This document shows, in pieces, positions 14,829 through 20,180 of a stretch of DNA of 20,180 nt (positions are counted from its first letter, which is position 1; every line of letters begins with the position of its first letter). This DNA is from Treponema sp. UBA1233 (lineage in GTDB: Bacteria > Spirochaetota > Spirochaetia > Treponematales > Treponemataceae): NCBI GenBank assembly GCA_002309305.1, contig DBWR01000035.1, forward strand, positions 1,970 through 22,149, read 5' to 3'. The notes beneath the pieces are model-generated. The model saw only the letters and a program-made list of their open reading frames with translations, did not search any database and had not been told where the DNA came from. The translations under genes and the position numbers were made by a program.

Positions 14829-15491
14829 TTATCTCCCCAGAACTTTATTTACTGTATCTTCATTGATTTCTGAATCAAATATTACAATCCTCTTATACAG
14901 GGTTTTGTATTCCTCATTTTTTGCCTTAACATTTGATCCACCATCTATGCATTCCATTATAGTTACAAAATAATCTCCGGAAACAAAAGTATATCCTTTG
15001 GTTTCTACAATTTTGGTTTCGTCATTAAGATAAAGATTACTGTTTATCTTATAATCCCAAGCAATGTATTGCGTACCAGAATCTTCAAAACTTCGGAAAT
15101 TTTCCTGAAGGAAAGTCACACCTGCATTTGTTTCCTGGAATTCCTTTTCCCATTCATAGTATTTCTGAAGCTTTACCTTATCGGAATCATTCTTGCTTAA
15201 TCCGGGAACATCCTTTAAACGTGCCAAACTGACTTCATAAACATCATTTTTATCCAAGAGGATAATCATTGTATTCCCCTTATCAGCGAAACTGACGTCT
15301 TCCGTGTTGACTTTAAAGGCATAGTTTTTTATGCCGTTCTGAACAGCAAAATACAAGTCATCCCCAAACCTAAATACAATAATTTCATTTTTAATTGCAT
15401 TTTCCACATGGGTCACATTTTGCTTGGGAGCAGAAACACATCCTGCAAACAAAACCAAAACACCAATAATTAATAAAACGTTTTTCTTCAC
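14829..15491 (-). CDS. Putative lipoprotein of unknown function
   Basis: 220 residues. GTG start at 15491 with AAGGAG nine bases upstream. MKK plus a hydrophobic core ends in LFAGC (Cys18), a clear lipobox with Phe at -3. The mature chain is mixed alpha/beta, with many Asp, Lys and Glu and recurrent beta-strand-like segments (EIIVFRFGDDLYFAV, NTMIILLD, YTFVSGDYFVTIM, KRIVIFDSEI). No family was recognised. It is 64 bases downstream of the single-TM protein gene and 56 bases upstream of the AT-rich gene, so it may be transcribed with both. The upstream gap carries four heptamer repeats. It is also AT-rich, though less than the following gene. Confidence 0.75.
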   Translation of the reverse strand: MKKNVLLIIGVLVLFAGCVSAPKQNVTHVENAIKNEIIVFRFGDDLYFAVQNGIKNYAFKVNTEDVSFADKGNTMIILLDKNDVYEVSLARLKDVPGLSKNDSDKVKLQKYYEWEKEFQETNAGVTFLQENFRSFEDSGTQYIAWDYKINSNLYLNDETKIVETKGYTFVSGDYFVTIMECIDGGSNVKAKNEEYKTLYKRIVIFDSEINEDTVNKVLGR

Positions 15492-15516
15492 TTTTTTGTC
15501 TCCTTTTAACTTTTCA

Positions 15517-15547
15517 ATTCATAATTCATAATTCATAATTCATAATT
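15517..15547. repeat. ATTCATA heptanucleotide tandem repeat (4 copies)
   Basis: Four perfect units of ATTCATA (15517-15544) and a partial fifth, lying between the stop codon of the single-TM gene and the ribosome binding site of the lipoprotein gene (minus-strand reading: TATGAAT). Similar repeats occur at 16070-16107. They could vary in copy number by slippage and alter the spacing between two genes. Confidence 0.9.
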
Positions 15548-15555
15548 AACTTTTC

Positions 15556-16059
15556 TTACCCGTTTACAGAAAGCTGGACCTTCATGTTGTCGAAGTCATA
15601 GTATCCGAAGACTTCCGTGAACAGTCTCTTTACCAATTCCAGGATTTCACCGCAATTCTGGCCGACATTTGCATACACGCCGTCGCTCAACTGGACGTAT
15701 TCTTTGTATGACAGATTGGCAAGGGTTTCTGTATTTACCTCAGTGTCAGCTTTTACCGTGCCGGAATATCCGATTGCATTCAACACCGGCTTGAGTTTTT
15801 CGATGTTTGCCTGCTGAACCTTAACATTAGGCCACCACAACATCAGTCCATCCTTTTCCCGCGAAAACTGAACGAACTGATCCTTGCCGCCACCACTGAT
15901 TATCAAAAAGCCCATTTTCATATAGTCTGAGTCCAGCAGTTTCCTTATTGAATCCGCAACCCCATTAATGTCCGCAGCCACAGCCCTTGACTTGACGCGA
16001 GTAATCAAAAACAAAACGGCCACAAAAACCGCAATAGCAATTAAAATCCCAACTTTCAT
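15556..16059 (-). CDS. Single-pass membrane-anchored protein of unknown function
   Basis: 167 residues. ATG at 16059 is chosen because a GGGGGA site is 4-5 bases upstream, the same arrangement as in front of the PfoR-like gene (GGGGGAATTATG). An ATG four codons earlier (16071) lies inside the repeat-rich gap with no good site. Residues 3-19 (VGILIAIAVFVAVLFLI) form one transmembrane helix, followed by RVKSR and a soluble, presumably extracytoplasmic or cytoplasmic domain with FVQFSREKDGLMLWWP and LKPVLNAIGYSG. The beta-strand-then-helix pattern faintly resembles TY-Chap-type chaperone-like domains, but this is a guess. It is 46 bases downstream of the PfoR-like gene. Function unknown. Confidence 0.75.
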   Translation of the reverse strand: MKVGILIAIAVFVAVLFLITRVKSRAVAADINGVADSIRKLLDSDYMKMGFLIISGGGKDQFVQFSREKDGLMLWWPNVKVQQANIEKLKPVLNAIGYSGTVKADTEVNTETLANLSYKEYVQLSDGVYANVGQNCGEILELVKRLFTEVFGYYDFDNMKVQLSVNG

Positions 16060-16069
16060 AAATTCCCCC

Positions 16070-16107
16070 ATTCATAATTCCGCATTCTTAATTCTTAATT
16101 CTTAATT
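16070..16107. repeat. Degenerate heptanucleotide tandem repeat
   Basis: Five consecutive 7-base units beginning ATT: ATTCATA, ATTCCGC, then three ATTCTTA, followed by ATT. It spans the gap between the PfoR-like stop (16106-16108) and the ribosome binding site of the next gene, and overlaps the stop codon by two bases. It is a sequence cousin of the array at 15517-15547. Confidence 0.85.
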
Positions 16108-17176
16108 AATTCTCAATCAGCTTAAGGTCACCGTCTTTGATCCAGCCGATTTTTCTGAACAAGAGGCCAAAGAGCCATGTCAGGACTCCGGGGAGGATGA
16201 AGCTTACAAGAATAAGGCCAAGCCATTCCATTACGCCTGGGGTAATTGCGGTGGCACCCTTTGCGACTGCCTGTTCAACAGGGGAATACCAGCCGGTAAT
16301 CATTCCGATCTGGCCTACAAAGCCGCAGGTTCCCATTCCGGAAGAAACGGGAGCACCGTTCATCTCCAGCTTGAATACGCAGGTTGAAATTGGACCTGTT
16401 ATTGCGGAAGACAAAATTACCGGAAGCCATATTCTTGGATTCTTTATGATGTTGGGCATCTGGAGCATGGAAGTTCCAAGTCCCTGACTCAAAAGGCCGC
16501 CCCACTTGTTTTCACGGAAGCTCATGATTGCAAAACCTATCATGTTTGCAGAACAGCCGGCTACAGCAGCACCACCCGCAAGACCGACAAGTCCCAGGGC
16601 ATGACAGATTGCCGCACTGGATATTGGCAGGGTAAGCACAACACCAACGATTACGGACACGATTATTCCCATAACAAACGGATGAAGGTTTGTGGCCCAG
16701 ATTATCAGGTCACCGACGGAAGATGCCGCAAGACCAATCCACCTTGCACACAAGACCGCAAGCAAAACGCCGGAAATCAGGGTTACCAGAGGGGTTACAA
16801 GAATGTCCACCTTGGTTTTTCCGCTTACAAGATTTCCAAGTTCAGAGGCAATTATCGCGATGACAAGAACCGCAAGAGGTCCTCCCGCACCACCTAGCTT
16901 GTTACATGCCGCACCGACAGCCGCAAGAGAAAAAAGCACGAGCTTAGGGGCCTTGAGGGCATATCCTATTGCAATTGCCATGGCAGCACCGACTACTGCC
17001 GCATCAGAGGCAAAGGTTCCTGCATCTACAAAAAAAGTTCCTACAGGATTTTCACCCAGTTTCAAAATCAGCTGACCGAGCGTCTTTACGATGGTTCCAA
17101 CAAGAAGGGATGCAAAAAGACCGTGTGCCATTCCACCAAGAGCGTCAACAAGATAGCGCTTTACAAATTTGTTCAT
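16106..17176 (-). CDS. PTS EIIC_2 / PfoR-like integral membrane protein
   Basis: 356 residues, almost wholly hydrophobic with about nine or ten membrane segments and many Gly/Ala/Ser. It matches the PTS_EIIC_2 (PF13303) family, which includes Clostridium perfringens PfoR, named a regulator of perfringolysin; signature-like segments are LGGMAHGLFASLLVGTIVKT, PISSAAICHALGLVGLAGGAA, GPISTCVFKLEMNGAPVSSGMGTCGFVGQIG. There is no EIIA or EIIB domain and no PTS gene in the window, as is typical for this orphan family. Transport of a sugar or other small molecule, or a sensory role, are possible; neither is shown. Start ATG at 17176 is preceded by GGGGGA and a clear promoter at 17210-17238, so it is the first gene of the minus-strand run. 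Confidence 0.88.
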   Translation of the reverse strand: MNKFVKRYLVDALGGMAHGLFASLLVGTIVKTLGQLILKLGENPVGTFFVDAGTFASDAAVVGAAMAIAIGYALKAPKLVLFSLAAVGAACNKLGGAGGPLAVLVIAIIASELGNLVSGKTKVDILVTPLVTLISGVLLAVLCARWIGLAASSVGDLIIWATNLHPFVMGIIVSVIVGVVLTLPISSAAICHALGLVGLAGGAAVAGCSANMIGFAIMSFRENKWGGLLSQGLGTSMLQMPNIIKNPRIWLPVILSSAITGPISTCVFKLEMNGAPVSSGMGTCGFVGQIGMITGWYSPVEQAVAKGATAITPGVMEWLGLILVSFILPGVLTWLFGLLFRKIGWIKDGDLKLIEN

Positions 17177-17193
17177 AATTCCCCCAGAAAAAG

Positions 17194-17226
17194 GTTCTAT
17201 TAAAACCGAATAGTATCAGATAGAAC
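17194..17226. promoter_or_regulatory. Inverted repeat GTTCTAT/ATAGAAC over the PfoR-like promoter
   Basis: GTTCTAT (17194-17200) and ATAGAAC (17220-17226) form a 7-bp inverted repeat with a 19-base spacer that encloses the -10 box (17210-17215) of the promoter below. Its size and place suit an operator for a dimeric repressor, but a 7-bp repeat in an AT-rich region can occur by chance. Confidence 0.35.
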
Positions 17227-17238
17227 GGATAAAATCAA
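17210..17238 (-). promoter_or_regulatory. Promoter of the PfoR-like gene
   Basis: On the minus strand: TTGATT (17233-17238), a 17-base spacer and TACTAT (17210-17215), with the start codon 34 bases downstream. The -10 hexamer is the same as that of the PaaK-like gene. Confidence 0.7.
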
Positions 17239-17315
17239 CATGCCCCGCAAAAATGCGCAGCCCCCTTTTCTTCCATTTTTTCTGTTTTTTATTTCCTTTT
17301 TTTAAAATCATGCTT

Positions 17316-17326
17316 TATAATATAAT
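17316..17326 (+). promoter_or_regulatory. Overlapping -10 boxes directly upstream of the GGDEF-EAL start
   Basis: Two TATAAT hexamers, at 17316-17321 and 17321-17326, share one T and end two bases before the ATG at 17329. The region upstream is T-rich and has no clear -35 box, and there is no ribosome binding site between the boxes and the ATG. If either box is used, transcription would begin at or just within the start codon, giving a leaderless mRNA. If not, the start of the protein is misassigned. Confidence 0.45.
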
Positions 17327-17328
17327 GT

Positions 17329-19254
17329 ATGGCACTCTTTGATAGAATTAAAAAGTTTATAGGCGCGGACAAACATTCTCCCTATATCAACGGGTATTTT
17401 GACAAATCAAATATCCGTTCCGCAGTTTATGTTTCCTCAGTAATCATAATACTTGAAGTATTCATGATAATAAACATTTCCATAAGGCAGTTTTTTGAGG
17501 AGACAAGGCGCACAGACGAATGGTTCATAGTGCATATCTCATGCTTTAGCGTCCTGCTGCTTACTGCCATTGTACTCTTCATCTATTCTATTTGTCATAT
17601 AAAAAAACTGAGTTCCAACCGCCGTATTTGGGAATTGCTGAAATACGTCTTTTCCATAGTGGCGCTGGTTTTTGGAATTTACATCTCCTATCTTGATTAC
17701 CAGAAGGGCGAACAGTTCATAACCTTGATGACAATGACCATCTTTGTCTTCTCCTTTGTCGTCTGGAGGCCGATTTATTCATTTTTGCTTCTTTCGGTGA
17801 CCTATGCCGTTTTCTTTTGGCTTTGCAACCGCTTTACACCCGCCACCTTTGCCACCAAGATAAACCTTTTCATTGTCTTCATCTCCCTTCTAATGAGTGC
17901 AATAAACGCCTATCACCAGAAATTAAAGGAAGCAGAAAAGGGAGAGAAGCTGAATCATGCGCACGACATACTCCTAAAGCTATCCATAAGCGACGAGGTT
18001 ACGGGAATAGCAAACATGCACTATTTCAGGAGTCAGGCACTGGATCTTCTGCACGACAACTCAGTCGAAGTAAACAATTTGATTTTCCTTTTCCTTGACA
18101 TCGAGAACTTCAAGACGGTGAACGAAAAATACGGTTTCTGGGAAGGCAATGATTTCCTCAAGGAATTTGCCGACATGCTCAACAAGGTTTTCAAGAATTC
18201 GATTGTCGCACATTTTTCCAATGACAATTTTGTCGTACTCACAAAGAACGAAGCCATACCCGAGAAAATCCAGACCCTAAAGCGCAACATGCTGGGAACA
18301 AAATATGACGTAACGCTAGGCATTAAAGTTGGAGGTTACAGGCCAAAGGACAGGGAATGTCTGCCGGTTATTGCCTGCGACCATGCCCGATATGCATGCT
18401 ATTCAATCAAAAAGCGCTACAACCACGATTACTGCGAGTACGACAACTCCATGGCGGATAATTTCTATAAAAAGCAGTACATAATCAACAATATTGACAA
18501 TGCAATTAAAAAAGAGCGCATCAAGGTCTACTATCAGCCGGTAGTAAATGCAAAGACAGGAAAACTCTGCGGACTGGAAGCTCTTGCACGATGGGATGAC
18601 TGCGAATATGGATTCCTCTCTCCTTCCGATTTTATTCAGACCCTGGAAGAATACCACCAGATTTACAAGCTCGACCTGTACGTTCTGGAAAAAGTATGCA
18701 GAAATTTTGTATATGCCAAAGAGCACGGGCTCACACAGATACCTGTATCGCTCAATTTCTCCAAGCTCGATTTTGATTCAACCAACCTTGTGGATGATGT
18801 TGAGAAATGCCTTGAAAAATTCAATGTCGACAAAAAACTGATTCACATAGAAGTGACAGAAAGCACTCTTTCCGAGAATGACGAGAAACTTAAAGCCATG
18901 CTCAAGACCTTGCACAACAGCGGATATGCCCTGTGGCTTGATGACTTTGGCTCAGGTTATTCCGGCCTGAACGTCCTTAAGGAATATGACTTTGACATGA
19001 TGAAGATTGACATGAAATTCCTGAGCGGTTTCTCCGGCAATCAGAAGGCACAACTCATCTTAAAGAACATAATAATCATGGCAAAAGAACTTGGCATGAG
19101 TACGCTTACAGAAGGTGTTGAGACAGACGAGGCATACCAGTTCCTGAAGAAAAACGGCTGCGAGCAGATTCAGGGATTCCTGTTTGGGGAACCCATGCCC
19201 GATGAAGATTTCTACAGGAAACTTAATGCCGGCGTCTACCAGATTGAACTATAG
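17329..19254 (+). CDS. Membrane GGDEF(degenerate)-EAL c-di-GMP phosphodiesterase
   Basis: 641 residues. Six membrane segments (about 32-51, 66-92, 104-122, 130-147, 149-167, 178-195) form the sensory part, then a short linker. A GGDEF domain (about 220-350) has lost its catalytic motif: it reads SNDNF at 297-301, so cyclase activity is not expected; it may still bind GTP. The EAL domain (about 390-635) is complete by eye: LEALARW (EAL 417-419), VSLNFSKLDF, IEVTEST, DDFGSGYSG (538-546), MMKIDMKF, LTEGVET (Glu595) and QIQGFLFG. The likely role is hydrolysis of c-di-GMP at the cytoplasmic membrane, controlled by the membrane region, with effects on motility or adhesion. It has no ribosome binding site. 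The gene diverges from the PfoR-like gene and its last six bases overlap the convergent DUF4190 gene. Confidence 0.93.
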   Translation: MALFDRIKKFIGADKHSPYINGYFDKSNIRSAVYVSSVIIILEVFMIINISIRQFFEETRRTDEWFIVHISCFSVLLLTAIVLFIYSICHIKKLSSNRRIWELLKYVFSIVALVFGIYISYLDYQKGEQFITLMTMTIFVFSFVVWRPIYSFLLLSVTYAVFFWLCNRFTPATFATKINLFIVFISLLMSAINAYHQKLKEAEKGEKLNHAHDILLKLSISDEVTGIANMHYFRSQALDLLHDNSVEVNNLIFLFLDIENFKTVNEKYGFWEGNDFLKEFADMLNKVFKNSIVAHFSNDNFVVLTKNEAIPEKIQTLKRNMLGTKYDVTLGIKVGGYRPKDRECLPVIACDHARYACYSIKKRYNHDYCEYDNSMADNFYKKQYIINNIDNAIKKERIKVYYQPVVNAKTGKLCGLEALARWDDCEYGFLSPSDFIQTLEEYHQIYKLDLYVLEKVCRNFVYAKEHGLTQIPVSLNFSKLDFDSTNLVDDVEKCLEKFNVDKKLIHIEVTESTLSENDEKLKAMLKTLHNSGYALWLDDFGSGYSGLNVLKEYDFDMMKIDMKFLSGFSGNQKAQLILKNIIIMAKELGMSTLTEGVETDEAYQFLKKNGCEQIQGFLFGEPMPDEDFYRKLNAGVYQIEL

Positions 19255-19809
19255 TGTGTAATCCCAGTTTTCGGCATCCCTAAAGATGTCTGACCATCCC
19301 GGACCATAATCAACTGCTGAATTAACAATGCATGCAGTACAGACTACACAGCTTACAAAAATAAGTGCACCCAAGGCAAGCGCTATGATTGAAAGCACGA
19401 TACCCGCCGTTGCCATTCCGTTTGGAGTCTTCTTTTTTCCGGAAATTCCCAAGGCAAGTCCGACTATGCCCATTATCACCGCAATGATTGAAAACCATCC
19501 CGTAAAAAGGAATACCAAAGCAAGGATTCCCAATACCATGGATGCAACAGAAAGTCCCTTTCCCGGATATGTGGCAGGTCTTGGTGGCACTTGCTGCTGA
19601 TATGAATATTGGTTTACCGGCTGTTGTTGTACAGGCTGTTGTGGAACCGGCTGCTGGTTCTGGTAGCCTGAATTCTCTGGCTGACTCGGCTGGTTCCATG
19701 AATCAGACTGACTTGACTGATCCTGCGGCTGACTCGGCTGGTCCCATGGATCATTTTGATTTGCCTGATCCCATGGATCTACCTGATTGTCCTGAAACTG
19801 ATCATCCAT
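19249..19809 (-). CDS. DUF4190 family membrane protein with Gln/Pro-rich N-terminus
   Basis: 186 residues. Residues 1-80 are a low-complexity, hydrophilic stretch with DPWDQ-type repeats (12-15, 20-24 and related) and runs of PQQPVQQQPV. Residues 85-160 hold three hydrophobic segments with the GLSVASMVLGILALV and GMATAGIVLSIIALAL pattern and a GKKK turn that define DUF4190; Cys154, 157 and 160 follow. The extreme C-terminus is polar and acidic. Function of the family is unknown; it is often found near septal or envelope proteins. A strong AGGAGG lies upstream of the ATG at 19809. The stop codon lies on the palindrome CTATAG (19249-19254) shared with the stop of the opposing GGDEF-EAL gene. 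The 109-base gap to lgt is packed with hairpins. Confidence 0.85.
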   Translation of the reverse strand: MDDQFQDNQVDPWDQANQNDPWDQPSQPQDQSSQSDSWNQPSQPENSGYQNQQPVPQQPVQQQPVNQYSYQQQVPPRPATYPGKGLSVASMVLGILALVFLFTGWFSIIAVIMGIVGLALGISGKKKTPNGMATAGIVLSIIALALGALIFVSCVVCTACIVNSAVDYGPGWSDIFRDAENWDYTL

Positions 19810-19823
19810 TCTTTTCCTCCTAT

Positions 19824-19860
19824 AAAAACACCGCGTTAGCGGCGTGCCATGGATGGCACG
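19824..19860 (-). promoter_or_regulatory. Hairpin plus T tract with a competing hairpin in the DUF4190 leader
   Basis: Read on the minus strand, CGTGCCA-TCCA-TGGCACG (19843-19860) is a perfect 7-bp stem. Its right arm overlaps the left arm of a second stem, CCGC-TAAC-GCGG (19831-19842), which with flanking CAC/GTG pairing is followed by five T (19824-19828). The two cannot form fully at once, as in an attenuator. It stands directly in front of AGGAGG of the DUF4190 gene. No ligand-binding RNA was recognised. Confidence 0.45.
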
Positions 19861-19865
19861 AATAT

Positions 19866-19888
19866 AAGTTTTGTCTTTTACAAAACTT
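19866..19888. repeat. Inverted repeat, 9-bp stem
   Basis: AAGTTTTGT (19866-19874) and its complement ACAAAACTT (19880-19888) with a five-base loop. AT-rich, no T tract on either side strong enough for a terminator. It is the third of four hairpins in the lgt-DUF4190 gap. Confidence 0.7.
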
Positions 19889-19890
19889 TG

Positions 19891-19922
19891 ATGATAAAAC
19901 TACATGGATGTAGTTTTATCAT
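19891..19922. repeat. Perfect 15-bp inverted repeat overlapping the lgt stop codon
   Basis: ATGATAAAACTACAT (19891-19905), two bases, and its exact complement (19908-19922). The outer edge covers the TGA of lgt (19919-19921). It may stabilise the lgt mRNA 3' end or reduce read-through into the DUF4190 gene; it lacks the T tract of an intrinsic terminator. Confidence 0.85.
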
Positions 19923-20180
19923 ATCTCCTTTAGTACAGGCTCCTTGACCTGTTCCACCTTTTTGAATCTAATTACAAATAATATAATTCCAACGCACACA
20001 AAGAGAATGCTGAACCACTGCGCAATCGAAAGCGGTCCGATAAATCCCCTCTCCTCATCGCCCCGGAAAAACTCGCATATAAACCTGATTATTCCATAAC
20101 CAATCAGATAAAGTGAAAACTGATAGTACCTAGCCCTTTTGATGAACGCGCTGACAAGCAGGATGAAGAACAGAAGGAGG
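19919..20180 (-). CDS. lgt: Prolipoprotein diacylglyceryl transferase, C-terminal part
   Basis: The frame read on the minus strand from the right edge gives 86 residues of C-terminus, so the 5' two thirds of the gene lie outside the window. The segments LIGYGIIRFICEFFRGDEE and GPLSIAQWFSILFVCVGI are the conserved last part of Lgt, including the conserved RF-x-x-E-x-FR arrangement and the final membrane helix, followed by a short lysine- and glutamate-rich tail ending VLKEI. Lgt transfers diacylglycerol to the lipobox cysteine of prolipoproteins at the cytoplasmic membrane; the lipoproteins encoded nearby at 5056, 6064 and 14829 would be its substrates. The stop codon lies in a perfect inverted repeat. 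Whether lgt and the DUF4190 gene share a transcript is not known. Confidence 0.93.
   Translation of the reverse strand, partial: LLLFFILLVSAFIKRARYYQFSLYLIGYGIIRFICEFFRGDEERGFIGPLSIAQWFSILFVCVGIILFVIRFKKVEQVKEPVLKEI

Noticed and set aside
19542..19913. Open frame of 123 codons on the + strand opposite the DUF4190 gene
   Set aside because: It is antisense to the low-complexity Gln/Pro-rich segment, which naturally leaves other frames open, and it runs through the hairpins of the intergenic gap.

Overview
The window looks like chromosome of a gut or rumen spirochaete, most likely Treponema. This is inferred from gene content, not from any marker gene: a GH5 plant-polysaccharide hydrolase, PaaK-like and long-chain acyl-CoA ligases, a PfoR/EIIC-like orphan membrane protein, loose spirochaete-type lipoboxes, a degenerate GGDEF-EAL protein, and a mid-40s GC look with an obviously AT-rich patch near 13.5-15.5 kb. 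Sigma-70-type promoters and GGAG-type ribosome binding sites are easy to find. No rRNA, tRNA, transposase, phage gene or CRISPR array was seen.

Layout. 1-1986 (+): 3' part of a GH5 glycosidase, closed by an intrinsic terminator. 2045-3214 (-): an AAA/DUF4143 ATPase preceded by four copies of a 19-bp motif at an exact 23-bp period. 3378-3614: a 237-bp palindromic non-coding repeat (copy A). 3686-4927 (+): PaaK-like ligase with its own promoter and terminator. 5056-6057 (+): nuclease-like EEP lipoprotein, convergent with a small lipoprotein at 6064-6537 (-). 6778-11743 (+): compact operon of long-chain acyl-CoA synthetase, der, a MerR regulator and an Rsm22-type methyltransferase. 11878-13308 (+): an (alpha/alpha)6 glycosidase-like protein. 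13314-13522: a diverged, opposite-orientation copy B of the palindromic repeat. 13624-17176 (-): four-gene cluster (PfoR-like EIIC protein, single-TM protein, lipoprotein, unknown AT-rich protein) with heptanucleotide tandem repeats in two of its gaps. 17329-19254 (+): membrane GGDEF-EAL protein, possibly leaderless. 19249-19809 (-): DUF4190 protein. 19919-20180 (-): C-terminus of lgt, separated from the DUF4190 gene by a train of hairpins.

Functionally the region mixes housekeeping work (ribosome assembly by Der and the Rsm22-like protein, fatty acid activation, lipoprotein lipidation by Lgt), envelope and secreted proteins (three lipoproteins, some of them Lgt substrates), carbohydrate use, and c-di-GMP turnover. 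The features least explained by known biology are non-coding: the paired palindromic element flanking the 3.6-13.3 kb block in inverted orientation, the 23-bp iteron-like array, the heptad repeats, and the hairpin train between lgt and the DUF4190 gene. No convincing complete new multi-gene system was recognised; the AT-rich gene at 13624-14772 is the best candidate for an undescribed protein function.
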